Source: Pseudomonadota bacterium | GTDB lineage: Bacteria > Pseudomonadota > Gammaproteobacteria > Pseudomonadales > Oleiphilaceae | NCBI GenBank assembly: GCA_002747395.1 | Contig: PDPE01000044.1 | Span: forward strand, 1 to 64,000 | Reading direction: 5' to 3' | Length of the DNA: 64,000 nucleotides | In this document: positions 17,762 to 27,464 of the stretch, piece by piece | Layout of the letters: every line of letters starts with the position of its first letter | How positions within the stretch are numbered: the first letter of the stretch is position 1 | Program-made: the position numbers and the translations under genes | Notes under the pieces: generated by a model | Database searches by the model: none | What the model was told of the DNA's origin: nothing | What the model saw: only the letters and a program-made list of their open reading frames with translations

Positions 17762-17982
17762 AGAGGCATGCTGCATGGCAGCACAACGGCCTGACAGTTA
17801 ACCTGCCTGTTTTTTTGATAAAAGCCGGATTAAACGGAGAATCAGCCATAATGAACACGACTGGCCATACGTTTACTCCCGGAAGCTTGTCCAAAGGCAT
17901 ATTGAGTAGATGCAACCCCCCCTTTACCACTCGTGACTGGTGGTATTCACGGCCCTCTGACTGGATCATGGCCGTTTTTTTT
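17762..17982 (+). ncRNA. Candidate leader RNA or small RNA upstream of the acyl-CoA ligase gene
   Basis: A transcript from the promoter at 17728 would run about 220 bases to the T8 at 17975–17982. It contains a tight hairpin TGCTGC/GCAGCA (17769–17783), a T7 run at 17810–17816, a stem ACCAC/GTGGT (17926–17944) and the terminator hairpin. A 49-codon frame starting at 17851 overlaps the terminator and has no family match that I recognise. I see no known riboswitch consensus. It is either a free small RNA or an attenuated leader for the ligase gene. Confidence 0.4.
17949..17982 (+). terminator. Intrinsic terminator before the acyl-CoA ligase gene
   Basis: ACGGCC (17949–17954) pairs with GGCCGT (17970–17975), followed by eight T ending at 17982. 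It points along the plus strand and lies 105 bp before the ligase ATG, downstream of the strong promoter. Confidence 0.65.
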
Positions 17983-18086
17983 CATGCCATTTTTTCCTGA
18001 AAGGATAGAAAAACCGATACACTCCGTTCATCCAAAATAAATTGGATACCACAATAAATCGAATATATGTACTGGAGCCAACATCC

Positions 18087-19703
18087 ATGATCGGAAATAT
18101 GATGAATTCACCGCTTTTGGTGAGCGATATAATCAAGTCATCCGCAGAGCGCTACCCGGAGCAAAGCATCGTCAGCCGGGTTGGTGAGCACACCATCCAC
18201 CGCTACTCGTATCAGGACGCTTACAAAAGAACCTGCAAACTGGCCAATGCGCTGGCCGATCTCGGCGTCAGCACCGGGGATCGCGTTGCCACACTGGCCT
18301 GGAATAATTACCGACACCTGGAGTTGTATTACGCAATCGGAGGATCGGGCGCAGTCGTTCATACGCTGAATGCACGCCTGTTCACCGAGCAAATTGCATG
18401 GATTGCCAACCATGCGGAAGACAAACTGATATTCGTCGACCCCGACCTTGTTCACCTGCTCGAAGAAGTGAAGGATGAGCTGACCACTGTGGAAGCCATT
18501 ATCATCAACTGCAACGAAGATGAAATGCCGGACACATCACTGCCCCATGTTCTCAACTATGAAACACTGATAAAAAATCAGCCCGATACATTTGCCTGGC
18601 CCACGCTGGATGAGAACACGGCCTGCGGCCTGTGTTACACATCAGGTACAACCGGCAATCCCAAAGGCGTGCTGTACAGTAACCGGTCAACCGTACTGCA
18701 CGCGATGATGAGCGGAAGCTCCCAATACCTCAAACTTGATGAAGCCAGCTCGGTCATGCCCGTTGTGCCCATGTATCACGTCTGCGCCTGGGGTATCCCC
18801 TACTCCGGCCTGCTTTATGGCAGCAAACTGGTATTTCCCGGCCCCCGGCTTGATGGAGAGGCGTTACAGGAACTGATCGGGCAGGAAAGGGTTGACAAGG
18901 CCTATGGCGTACCTACTGTCTGGCTGAACTTGCACAATTATCTGCAGGAATCCGGCAAAAAAATCCCGTCACTGAAAACCGTTGGTGTGGGTGGTTCTGC
19001 GTCCCCGGTCGCCCTGGTGGAAACCTGGGCAAAAACTTACGGTGTCTACTGGATGGGCATCTGGGGCATGACGGAAACCAGCCCGCTTGCCACGGCAGCC
19101 ATTGAAACCGATGCCATCAAGGCTCTGCCGAAAGAACAGAGATTCAAAATTCAGGCGAGTGCCGGCAAGCCGATGTTCGGCATCGAAATAGAGATTTTTG
19201 ATACCGACAACAAACCGGTTGCCCATGACGGGGTCACCACTGGCACACTGAAAGCAAGGGGCCCCTGGGTGCTTTCCGGTTACTTCAAGGGAGAAGGTGC
19301 AGACAAGTTTGAAGATGGCTGGTTCAACACAGGCGACGTGGCTGTAATCAACCCCGAGGGGTATTTGAAAATCGTTGACCGAAGCAAGGATGTCATTAAA
19401 TCAGGCGGTGAGTGGATCAGCTCCGTCGATCTTGAAAACGCGGCACTGCATGACCCCACAGTAAACGAAGCCTGCGTCATTGGCGTCGCCCACCCCAAAT
19501 GGGACGAGCGCCCGGTCATGCTTGTTACCCTGAGAGACGAACGCAGATTCAGCGAAGAAGCCCTGATGAATATTCTCAAGGAGAAAGTGGCAAAATGGTG
19601 GCTTCCCGACAAGGTGATTGTGGTTGACTCACTGCCCCATACCGGAACGGGCAAACTTCGCAAGGTTGACCTGAGACATGACTATGCGGATATATTGCAA
19701 TAG
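18087..19703 (+). CDS. Fatty-acyl-CoA ligase, AlkK-like
   Basis: A 538-residue adenylate-forming enzyme that activates a fatty acid with ATP and CoA. The P-loop-like motif YTSGTTGNPKGV is intact, as are the WGMTETSP region, the hinge (GWFNTGDVAVI, then IVDRSKDVIKSGGEW) and the C-terminal lysine motif TGTGKLRKVDL. The N-terminus MIGNMMNSPLLVSDII matches medium-chain ligases of the AlkK group, so medium or long chains are likely. A longer frame opens at 18042. ATG 18087 is chosen for the GGAG at 18074–18077 and family alignment. It is transcribed away from phaZ and preceded by the leader described above. Confidence 0.88.
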   Translation: MIGNMMNSPLLVSDIIKSSAERYPEQSIVSRVGEHTIHRYSYQDAYKRTCKLANALADLGVSTGDRVATLAWNNYRHLELYYAIGGSGAVVHTLNARLFTEQIAWIANHAEDKLIFVDPDLVHLLEEVKDELTTVEAIIINCNEDEMPDTSLPHVLNYETLIKNQPDTFAWPTLDENTACGLCYTSGTTGNPKGVLYSNRSTVLHAMMSGSSQYLKLDEASSVMPVVPMYHVCAWGIPYSGLLYGSKLVFPGPRLDGEALQELIGQERVDKAYGVPTVWLNLHNYLQESGKKIPSLKTVGVGGSASPVALVETWAKTYGVYWMGIWGMTETSPLATAAIETDAIKALPKEQRFKIQASAGKPMFGIEIEIFDTDNKPVAHDGVTTGTLKARGPWVLSGYFKGEGADKFEDGWFNTGDVAVINPEGYLKIVDRSKDVIKSGGEWISSVDLENAALHDPTVNEACVIGVAHPKWDERPVMLVTLRDERRFSEEALMNILKEKVAKWWLPDKVIVVDSLPHTGTGKLRKVDLRHDYADILQ

Positions 19704-19718
19704 GCCAGGAGGCTGACT

Positions 19719-20585
19719 TCAGCACCCCCCCTGCAACGATAAATGCCTCACAGTCACATCCCGGTGGCCTCGCCAGCGGGAGCCAAGTGCCTGGTGGCAT
19801 TTCTTCAGCCAGATTCTATCGTTGGCCTTGCTCTTTGTATGGTAAAGGTTCACCTTGCCCATGATACCCGGCTCGCTGCAATACACAGTCTTTCCCTGCA
19901 CTTTCAGCAAGTTGACCACTCTGGTTGCAATGGCCTCGCCTGAATCAATCAGGCTGACCCGGGATTTGCCACGCTCGGACACCGATTCTTCCAGGCTGGC
20001 CCTGAGAAGCGGAAAGTGTGTACAACCCAGTACGATGCAATCTGTATCGGCATCCAGGGCGAAGATGTTGTCGATGTGATAGTCAATAATGGATTGATTT
20101 AATGCTTCCCCTTGCAGGTAGTCTTCTGAAAGCTGAACCAGGTCTGACGCGGCCACGCGAGTCACACGGCAGTCCCTGGCAAAATCAGAGATTAAACGGT
20201 CAATATAGGGGCGACGAATGGTGGCGGGGGTGGCCAGCAGGCAGATACTTTTGGTTCTGGAAGCCATTGCCGCCGGTTTTATTGCAGGCACCACACCTAC
20301 CACGGGTATCGACAGTTTACTGCGAAGCCCTGGCAAAACAATGGTGCTGGCAGTGTTGCAGGCGACAACAAGCAAGTCGGGGGAATTGTGCTCAAAGTGA
20401 CTCGACAGTTCATCCACCACGCGCATCAGAACCTGTTCATCACCGAGATGGCCATAAGGCAGGAGTGCATCGTCCGCATAATAGCTGAAATGACAGAAGC
20501 CGATACTGTCAAGCAGGCATTGCAGTATCGACAGCCCCCCGGAGCCGGAATCAAATATCGCTATGTGGGGCTGCCCTAACGTCAA
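19719..20585 (-). CDS. murI: Glutamate racemase
   Basis: It interconverts L- and D-glutamate, supplying D-Glu for peptidoglycan. The 288-residue protein has the family's N-terminal FDSGSGGLS and the two catalytic cysteines: Cys76 in ACNTAST and Cys188 in GCTHFPLL. The C-terminus is about 20 residues longer than in many homologues. It ends 15 bp from the convergent acyl-CoA ligase gene and starts close to the stop of the GldG-like gene (21 bp), so it may share that operon's transcript. Confidence 0.94.
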   Translation of the reverse strand: MTLGQPHIAIFDSGSGGLSILQCLLDSIGFCHFSYYADDALLPYGHLGDEQVLMRVVDELSSHFEHNSPDLLVVACNTASTIVLPGLRSKLSIPVVGVVPAIKPAAMASRTKSICLLATPATIRRPYIDRLISDFARDCRVTRVAASDLVQLSEDYLQGEALNQSIIDYHIDNIFALDADTDCIVLGCTHFPLLRASLEESVSERGKSRVSLIDSGEAIATRVVNLLKVQGKTVYCSEPGIMGKVNLYHTKSKANDRIWLKKCHQALGSRWRGHRDVTVRHLSLQGGC

Positions 20586-20606
20586 GAATACAATCCTGCG
20601 AGTCTT

Positions 20607-22640
20607 TTAGCTGTACCTGGCCTTGCCCCGGAAATAGCGTATTCCCAAAACAATCACTGTCAGGAGGAAGGGCACCAGAAGAATATTGATCAGTTTGAGG
20701 TTACTTCCGAGTTTTTCAATATCCTGGTCAAGTTGGTGCTGAACATCGCGCAGATCCTTGCGGATTTTGAGTTTTTCCTTTTGAAACTCGACAAGGGTTT
20801 TCTCCTGCTCCGGAGATAACAGGCTTTGCTCTTCCACCCCCCTGTTTCCTTCCAGTTCAGCCAGTTTCTTCTCGGTTTGCCGAAGCCGCTCTTGCAGTTC
20901 TCGCTGTTGCTCCAGGAATTTTTCTTCCGCCTGCAATCGAATCGATTCCACTTTGGTGAAAGGACGGGAAAAGCGGCCCCGGCTTCTGATACTGATCAGG
21001 TCTGAATTCCCTGACAGATTTTCAATCGAGCTAACCAGGAACCCGGCATTGTCCGCCCAGGGCGAGATCACCCGTTGCTGGAAAAACTGGCGTATCTGTA
21101 CCCAGAGCCGGTCAGAAAGCACATCCGTGTCCGCCACGACAATAAGCTGGATATCATCACTCCGGGTCACCCCGGGCATCACTTTCTTGCTGCTTTTGCC
21201 GGGCGTGCTCGCTGCCTTACTGCCCTGGTCGCCAGAATCATCTGCACCCTTTTCACCCGCTGTGTTTGCATCACCCGCTGTATCTGCATCCGCCCCGGTT
21301 TCCGACTCAACCTCTATTTCAATACCATCAGGAAAAGCGGTTTGCGCCGGGCCGGTCACCCGGGCAGCCATTACATAGCGTTCACCGGTGGGAGCAAAAT
21401 CATCCAGTAGCGTGTCTGGCGAATGTAACATTTGGAACAACCCGGCTTTCAAGGGCATTGCTTCATCACTCGACTCCACCAAAGGTGTAAAGGAAGTGGT
21501 CGCCCCCGGTTTTTGGCTCAGTATGCCCGCAGAGGAAAAATTGATCATTTCCAGGCCGGATAACACTACATCCTGCTGATTGAATGAATCGGCTCCCAAC
21601 CCGAGCAGACCAATATGGCGCACCGGCTTCCGGTTTGAGCCCATTGAAACCACCATGGAGTTTTTGTAATCACCGACGACTTTTTCCCTGTCATATTCAA
21701 CCCCCCAGCTCGACAAAAGGGGGCCGGCATCAGAGGACTGATCTCCCCCACCCATCATGGGCATGGCAGGCCGGTCGGCTTCCGCGAAGGGGTCAACAAA
21801 CATGACCGCCTTGCCACCTGAAAGAACAAATTGGTCAATGGCCAGCAAGGTAGTATCAGGCAGATTTTTGGGGTGAATCACCAGCAAGATATCTACGTTT
21901 TCTGCCGGGATTTGATTCAGATCCTGCTCAAGCCAGTTCAGTTCAAACAACCCCTCAAGTTGCTGAACAATGACCCAGGCAGGCTCATTTTGACGGCTCA
22001 CAGGGTTGATACCGCCATTCAGCTTCAACCCTGAAATAATTCCCACCACAGGAGGCTCGGGATGCGCGAGACTGTAGACCAGTTTGGCCAGTTCGTATTC
22101 CAGGAACTCTTCCTTGTCCAGTTGAAAAAAAGGAATCACCTCCTCCACATCACTTTCTGACCGGGCTTCCTCGCTCCCGGTTTCATCCTCAGCTTCACCT
22201 TCACTGCCCACCGCAGCACTGCGTCTGCCAACCAGTCCAAAGTAGATTTCATCACCACGAAGCCCTGCAGGTACTCCCTGGAGTCCGGCGGCAGCGGCTT
22301 CGTCCTCTTCTTCTGAAAAGGGTTCCGGGTCAACAATTTTCAGGTGCAGTTTTCCGTTTGAAAAGGATTCAAACTCACGCAGCAATTCCTCGACCCGGTT
22401 GGCATAGGTTCGTAATGCCGGCAGCTCCGCAGTTGCCTTGTCCGAGTAAAACAGGGTCAACTTGATATCGGCATCCAGTTCAGACAGGACTTTTCTGGTT
22501 CCGTCAGACAGGGTGTACAACCCGTTTTCCGTTAAATCAACCCGAACTCCCTTTAAAAGGATGGAACTTGCCACCAGACAGACAACAAATGCGATAAAAA
22601 CAACCACCAGCCCGAACCTGGACTTCATTATTCCTTGCAT
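20607..22640 (-). CDS. GldG-like ABC exporter accessory protein
   Basis: The 677-residue protein has an N-terminal transmembrane helix (about 8–30), a large extracytoplasmic region of the ABC_transp_aux type, a coiled coil (about 575–645, rich in Glu/Gln/Lys) and a C-terminal helix followed by RGKARYS. It is the auxiliary subunit of Gld-type three-gene ABC systems, whose substrates are unknown outside gliding bacteria. Two acidic low-complexity stretches (about 110–165 and 450–490, the latter with repeated ADTAG-like units) look like inserted linkers. The start at 22640 has AAGGAG 6–7 bp upstream, 10 bp after the permease stop. Confidence 0.85.
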   Translation of the reverse strand: MQGIMKSRFGLVVVFIAFVVCLVASSILLKGVRVDLTENGLYTLSDGTRKVLSELDADIKLTLFYSDKATAELPALRTYANRVEELLREFESFSNGKLHLKIVDPEPFSEEEDEAAAAGLQGVPAGLRGDEIYFGLVGRRSAAVGSEGEAEDETGSEEARSESDVEEVIPFFQLDKEEFLEYELAKLVYSLAHPEPPVVGIISGLKLNGGINPVSRQNEPAWVIVQQLEGLFELNWLEQDLNQIPAENVDILLVIHPKNLPDTTLLAIDQFVLSGGKAVMFVDPFAEADRPAMPMMGGGDQSSDAGPLLSSWGVEYDREKVVGDYKNSMVVSMGSNRKPVRHIGLLGLGADSFNQQDVVLSGLEMINFSSAGILSQKPGATTSFTPLVESSDEAMPLKAGLFQMLHSPDTLLDDFAPTGERYVMAARVTGPAQTAFPDGIEIEVESETGADADTAGDANTAGEKGADDSGDQGSKAASTPGKSSKKVMPGVTRSDDIQLIVVADTDVLSDRLWVQIRQFFQQRVISPWADNAGFLVSSIENLSGNSDLISIRSRGRFSRPFTKVESIRLQAEEKFLEQQRELQERLRQTEKKLAELEGNRGVEEQSLLSPEQEKTLVEFQKEKLKIRKDLRDVQHQLDQDIEKLGSNLKLINILLVPFLLTVIVLGIRYFRGKARYS

Positions 22641-22650
22641 GATCTTCTCC

Positions 22651-23385
22651 TTATTCTGCTTTTTTCAGGTTGAGCACTATGGTGGTCGCACACAGCCAGG
22701 CAACAATCACCAGAACAAAATACGCCAAATCCCGAAAGTCGATCACGCCACGGGCAATGGCATCAAAGTGCGACAGAAAACTCAGTTGCGATATCCCGTC
22801 AATAAGCCAGAGTGGAGCCCAACCGATAAAGGCATCCTGAACCAGAGGAAAACCGCTGGCGACAAAAACGAAACAGACCACCAGCGTCAGTATAAAAGCG
22901 ACCACCTGGCTTTTGGTTGAAGCAGAGATACAGGAACCCACGGCCAAAAATCCACCCGCCATCAGCCAGCTACCCAGATAGCCGGTCAGAATCACGCCGT
23001 TATCAGGCTCGCCAAGATAATTCACCGTCAACCAGACCGGGAAGGTAAGCGCCAGAGCAACGCCGACAAACAGCCATGCAGCCAGAAATTTGCCGGCAAC
23101 AGCAGCACCGGTTCGGATTGGCAGGGTCATCAGCAATTCGATGGTGCCGGTTTTCCTCTCTTCCGACCACAAACGCATGGCTATTGCCGGCGCAAGAACC
23201 AGGTAAAGCCAGGGAATAAAGCTGAAAAACGCGGCCAGATCCGCCTGCCCTCGCTCATAAAAACGCCCCAGGTAGAAGGTAAACACGCCGCTCAGAACAA
23301 GAAAAATAACGATAAATATGTACGCCAGCGGGGTGGTGAAATAGCTGACCAGCTCCCTTTTCAGCACAACTCCCAAATTGTTCAT
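22651..23385 (-). CDS. ABC transporter permease (GldF/NosY-like)
   Basis: A 244-residue membrane subunit with about six hydrophobic segments. The stretch RLWSEERKTGTIELLMTLP between the second and third segments is the coupling region typical of ABC-2 permeases of the GldF type. It works with the ATPase encoded just upstream (stop and start overlap as ATGA at 23382–23385) and the GldG-like protein downstream. The substrate is unknown. Confidence 0.88.
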   Translation of the reverse strand: MNNLGVVLKRELVSYFTTPLAYIFIVIFLVLSGVFTFYLGRFYERGQADLAAFFSFIPWLYLVLAPAIAMRLWSEERKTGTIELLMTLPIRTGAAVAGKFLAAWLFVGVALALTFPVWLTVNYLGEPDNGVILTGYLGSWLMAGGFLAVGSCISASTKSQVVAFILTLVVCFVFVASGFPLVQDAFIGWAPLWLIDGISQLSFLSHFDAIARGVIDFRDLAYFVLVIVAWLCATTIVLNLKKAE

Positions 23386-24308
23386 TGCTTCGCCTCCACA
23401 GTCACTTTTCTGAACACATCGTCCAGTCGGCCCTTTTCGACCTGAAACTCGGTCACCGGCCAGTTGTTCTCATAAATCAGCCGGTTAACAGGCTTGAAAA
23501 CCCTTTGCCCCTGAACAGGCAAAATGGTGAACTCCAGCCCGGATGCATCGACAAGCACCCTTGAAACTTCAGGTATGGCCTCAAACCGTGATTTCGCTTC
23601 GCAGTTTTCTGCCAGCTTGACCCTTACCGACCGGTGATAGTCAGACAGTGCCGCCAGTTCATCGGGCGTGCCGTCTGCCACCAGTTGCCCCGCTGCAATA
23701 ATCATTGCCCGTGTACAAACCGCATGAACTTCTTCCAGAATATGTGTCGATACAATCACGATTTTGTCTTTTGAAAAGTCTTTGATCAGTTGCCTGACCT
23801 GGTGTTTCTGATTCGGATCGAGACCATCTGTCGGCTCATCCATAATCAACACCTGCGGATCGTGAATCATTGCCTGGGCGAGGCCGACTCTTCGCCTGAA
23901 GCCCTTTGACAGTGTTTCAATACGTTGCTGAAGCACAGCCTGCAACTCCACCTGCTGCACCACGGAGTCAACTCTGGAGGCCAGCTCCCGCCCCCTGAAC
24001 CCCCTGACTTCACCGATAAACTTCAAAAAGGCCAGAACAGTCATATCACCCCAGGCTGGAGCACCTTCCGGCAAATAGCCTGTTTGCCGCTGAGCCTCCA
24101 GGGGTGAGGTCACAACATCGATTCCCAGAACGGAGATACTGCCGGAGGTGGGCGCCAAAAAGCCGGTCAGCATTTTCATCGTTGTTGACTTGCCCGCACC
24201 ATTTGGCCCGAGAAATCCCAACACTTCACCCGGCCCCACCTCGAAAGACAAACCATCCACGGCTCTGAGGGAACCAAAGTTTTTTCTTAGATCCTGTATT
24301 TTGATCAT
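23382..24308 (-). CDS. ABC transporter ATP-binding protein (Gld-type)
   Basis: The 308-residue ATPase has Walker A GPNGAGKST, a signature motif of the form LSKGFRRRVGLAQ, Walker B VLIMDEPTDGLDP and the switch histidine in VSTHILEEV. A C-terminal extension of about 80 residues is typical of drug- and Gld-type ATPases. An in-frame start at 24365 is possible. ATG 24308 is chosen because MIKIQDLRKNFG matches family N-termini and GGAGG lies 12 bp upstream. It is the first gene of a three-gene exporter operon. Confidence 0.9.
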   Translation of the reverse strand: MIKIQDLRKNFGSLRAVDGLSFEVGPGEVLGFLGPNGAGKSTTMKMLTGFLAPTSGSISVLGIDVVTSPLEAQRQTGYLPEGAPAWGDMTVLAFLKFIGEVRGFRGRELASRVDSVVQQVELQAVLQQRIETLSKGFRRRVGLAQAMIHDPQVLIMDEPTDGLDPNQKHQVRQLIKDFSKDKIVIVSTHILEEVHAVCTRAMIIAAGQLVADGTPDELAALSDYHRSVRVKLAENCEAKSRFEAIPEVSRVLVDASGLEFTILPVQGQRVFKPVNRLIYENNWPVTEFQVEKGRLDDVFRKVTVEAKQ

Positions 24309-24672
24309 AGGGATCAAAAACCTCCAACATGATATTGTTATCTGACCTGACTGACTTTCGTTCAATCAGCGCGGTATTATATACGAATCGGCCAGCTTTA
24401 TTTCAACGGATCAGGCCAATCATTACAGACGATTCATTCAAACATTACAGGCTGTTCATTCAAGGCAGAACCGGTGTCACCTTTGGTGCAATAAAAACAG
24501 TGAGTTATGCCATAAGTGATACCATGAGTCACGCGACAGAAACAGCGCAACAGGGACGACGCAATACTTTTGCCGTTATCCGTGATTCGATATACACTAT
24601 TGACCAGTGCCAGGCCGGGAAGTCATTTGTTACCCTTCCTTCCGAATTGAAGTCAAATCAGCAGGAGTTGTT
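24309..24672. other. Divergent intergenic region with a 22-bp imperfect repeat
   Basis: About 360 bp between the divergent ABC operon and plsB, which must hold promoters for both. A 22-bp unit (CATTACAG, 4 variable bases, TTCATTCAA) occurs at 24421–24442 and 24443–24464 with 18 of 22 positions equal. I see no clear hairpin or gene. Confidence 0.5.
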
Positions 24673-27144
24673 ATGTTTGGACCGGGATCAGTTTTCTTTA
24701 CCCTTTTGAGAAAAATTCTGTTTCTCTGGGTTCGAACGAGCGTCAACGGACACGAAAAACTGGAACTGGATCCGGAAAAACCCATTTGTTATGTCCTGCA
24801 ATACAGCTCTCTCTCGGGTCGACTGGTTCTTGAGCAGGTTTGCATCGACACCGGTCTTCCTTCTTCCAAAATGCCCTTGATAATAGGCGAAAAGAAAATC
24901 CCCCGCTCTTTCTTCTTCTTGAACCGAACCAGGGGACAATGGTTTCGTCGCCGGCAAAGCCCGGTTCTGACAAGGAATTTGAGAGAGATTGTCAATGGGG
25001 TTATTGCCGATGATACCGCCCGATCCGAGGGGGGGCTGGATGTTCAGATCGTTCCCGTCTCCCTGTTCTGGGGGCGATCTCCGCAAAAAGAAAAGTCGCT
25101 GTTTAAAATTATGTTTTCGGATACCTGGTCGACAGCCGGTGTGTTTAAAAAAATGCTGATTATACTGCTGCAGGGAAGAAACACCTTTGTGCAGTTCAGC
25201 AAGCCTTTTTCCCTCAGACAACTGATTGATGACCAGACCACCAATGAAGAACTGGCCATCAGAAAGACAGCACGAATACTGCGTGCCCACTTCAGGCGTG
25301 TTCGACAGACCGTACTTGGCCCGGATTTATCCCATCGCCGCACCCTGGTCTCATCCCTGATACGCACCAAAAGTGTCAAGTCCGCCATCGAGGAAACGGC
25401 CAAAAGTGAAGGCACAGGAAAGGAAAAGGTCAGGACAAGAGCCCTGAAATACGGGGACGAAATTGCTTCCAATATGTCCATTGCCACGGTTCGATTTATG
25501 GATGTCGTCCTTTCGTGGGTATGGAACAAAATCTATAACGGTGTCTCGATTAACAATATCGAAGCCGTTCAGGAAGCTGCCAGGGAAAATGCCGTCATCT
25601 ACGTACCCTGCCACCGTTCCCATATTGATTACCTTCTGCTTTCCTATGTTCTCTATAACAATGGTGTCATGGTTCCGCACATTGCTGCCGGAATCAATCT
25701 GAACATGCCGGTAATCGGCCCGATTCTCCGTCGTGGCGGAGCCTTTTTCATGCGCAGAAGCTTCCGGGACAACCCGCTGTATTCAGCCGTCTTTAACGAA
25801 TATATGCACTCGATGCTGACCAAGGGCCATTCTATCGAATACTTTGTGGAAGGTGGTCGAAGTCGCACAGGCAGGACACTGACCCCCAAGGCGGGAATGG
25901 TTGCAATGACCGTAAGAAGCTTTCTGAAAAATCACCAGAAACCGATTGCCTTTATACCTGTCTATGTCGGTTATGAAAAAGTGATTGAAGGAAGAACCTA
26001 CCTTGGAGAATTGCGAGGCAAGAAAAAGGAGAAAGAATCCATTTTCGGCATCATTAAAACGCTCAGAAATTTCAGAAATTCCTTTGGTCGTGTCAGCGTT
26101 AATTTTGGTGACCCCATTCACCTTGACAGCGAGCTGAACAGACACCACCCCGGCTGGCAAAACGAGAACTATGGCGATGACTGCAAGCCTCTGTGGCTGA
26201 ACGATACGGTAACCGGCATTGCCAACACCATTGCCGTTCATATCAATAACGCGGTTGCCATCAATCCGGTCAATATCGTCGCCACCATACTGCTATCAAC
26301 TGCCCGGCAATCCATGGACAAGGTTCTGCTGGCCGACACCATGCGATCACTGATCCAGCTCCTGCAAGACTGCGGTTACAGCGATCAAATGAGTTTGCCG
26401 GAAGGCACACCGGAAGACTGGATAAAGTATGTGGAATCCATGGGGCTGGTTTTCACCAACGAACAGGAATTGGGTGATATCGTCAGTACCGAGGGCAACA
26501 ACGCGATACTGCTTACCTATTACAGAAACAACAGCCTTCACGTCTTTGCACTCCCCGCCCTGATCGCCTGCTTTTTCCAAAACACCGAGTCAATCCCCAG
26601 GAGTCGCCTGATACGGCTTGTCCAGTATATTTACCCTTACCTGAAATCGGAACTGTTTATTCGCTGGAGTGAGGACGAGCTGGAGGGCGTGGTAAATCGG
26701 TACCTCGACCAGATGATAGCCAACCACTGGCTGGTTCAGTACGGGGAAGCGATTGTACGCCCCACGCTGGGCAGCAGCCGATTCGTGATGCTGAACATTC
26801 TTTCAAAAATTGTCGTACAAACCCTTGAACGCTACTTTATCGCTGTCGCCGTGCTCCGAAAGCGCGGCAACGGTGGCCTGACAGCGAGTGAGCTTGAGTT
26901 TCAAAGTTCACAAATGGCCCAGCGAATGTCCATTCTGTACGGACTCAACGCACCCGAGTTTTTCGACAAGACCCTGTTCAGGAACTTTATTGGCACACTG
27001 AAAAACAACAAGGTCGTCACAACCGACGAGGAAGGGTTGCTCTACTTTACCGATGAACTGGATAAAATAGCCGAAGATGCCCCCATCATTCTCAATGCAG
27101 AGCTGAGACAGGGGATTATTCAGGTAACCAATTTAAAGGAATAA
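24673..27144 (+). CDS. plsB: Glycerol-3-phosphate 1-O-acyltransferase
   Basis: It acylates sn-glycerol 3-phosphate at position 1, the first step of phospholipid synthesis, at the inner membrane. The 823-residue protein is close to the 807 of E. coli. The acyltransferase box HRSHIDYLL gives the HX4D pair His314/Asp319. FVEGGRSRTGRTL (substrate binding) and FIPVYVGYE follow. A longer frame opens at 24607. ATG 24673 is chosen for AGGAG 5 bp upstream. It stands alone on the plus strand, divergent from the ABC operon. Confidence 0.95.
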   Translation: MFGPGSVFFTLLRKILFLWVRTSVNGHEKLELDPEKPICYVLQYSSLSGRLVLEQVCIDTGLPSSKMPLIIGEKKIPRSFFFLNRTRGQWFRRRQSPVLTRNLREIVNGVIADDTARSEGGLDVQIVPVSLFWGRSPQKEKSLFKIMFSDTWSTAGVFKKMLIILLQGRNTFVQFSKPFSLRQLIDDQTTNEELAIRKTARILRAHFRRVRQTVLGPDLSHRRTLVSSLIRTKSVKSAIEETAKSEGTGKEKVRTRALKYGDEIASNMSIATVRFMDVVLSWVWNKIYNGVSINNIEAVQEAARENAVIYVPCHRSHIDYLLLSYVLYNNGVMVPHIAAGINLNMPVIGPILRRGGAFFMRRSFRDNPLYSAVFNEYMHSMLTKGHSIEYFVEGGRSRTGRTLTPKAGMVAMTVRSFLKNHQKPIAFIPVYVGYEKVIEGRTYLGELRGKKKEKESIFGIIKTLRNFRNSFGRVSVNFGDPIHLDSELNRHHPGWQNENYGDDCKPLWLNDTVTGIANTIAVHINNAVAINPVNIVATILLSTARQSMDKVLLADTMRSLIQLLQDCGYSDQMSLPEGTPEDWIKYVESMGLVFTNEQELGDIVSTEGNNAILLTYYRNNSLHVFALPALIACFFQNTESIPRSRLIRLVQYIYPYLKSELFIRWSEDELEGVVNRYLDQMIANHWLVQYGEAIVRPTLGSSRFVMLNILSKIVVQTLERYFIAVAVLRKRGNGGLTASELEFQSSQMAQRMSILYGLNAPEFFDKTLFRNFIGTLKNNKVVTTDEEGLLYFTDELDKIAEDAPIILNAELRQGIIQVTNLKE

Positions 27145-27196
27145 CCGGCATAGAGAAGTAATACGTCAGGTGTGGCAGCATTTGGAGATATAGCAG

Positions 27197-27459
27197 ATGC
27201 GCTATGAGTGGGACGACGAAAAAGACAAACAGAACCGAAGTAAACACAAAATGTCGCTGATCCTTACCGGATCGAAGCCTATGATGGTAGAGAGGCTTAC
27301 GGGGAAGATCGGTACGTTACCATTGGCATGGATAAGGAGTCAGATACACTTTATGTATGTTACACAATGAGAAGTAGCGAAAGTTCAACCAGGCTGATTT
27401 CAGTGAGATGTGCTGAAAGGCACGAGTGCCAATTGTACGAACAGCAGAAATTATGGTGA
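27197..27459 (+). pseudogene. brnT: BrnT-type toxin, broken
   Basis: The first 19 or so codons from ATG 27197 (GGAG 9 bp upstream) give MRYEWDDEKDKQNRSKHKMS, the BrnT N-terminus. The frame then leaves the family: it misses the middle part around the usual FEEA/DP segment and stops at 27370. Another frame picks up the C-terminal half (EDRYVTIGMD, then RLISVRCAERHE) and stops at 27457–27459. A deletion of roughly 15–20 codons plus a frameshift would explain this. BrnT is a RelE-fold ribonuclease, so loss of the toxin is expected to be tolerated. Confidence 0.75.
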
Positions 27460-27464
27460 TCACT

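Noticed and set aside
17815..18000. Small plus-strand frame upstream of the acyl-CoA ligase
   Set aside because: It overlaps an intrinsic terminator, ends in the terminator T-run region and shows no recognisable protein features; the RNA explanation fits better.
24688..25290. Minus-strand open frame of 200 codons inside plsB
   Set aside because: Antisense to the conserved plsB coding region; no start signal and no family resemblance.
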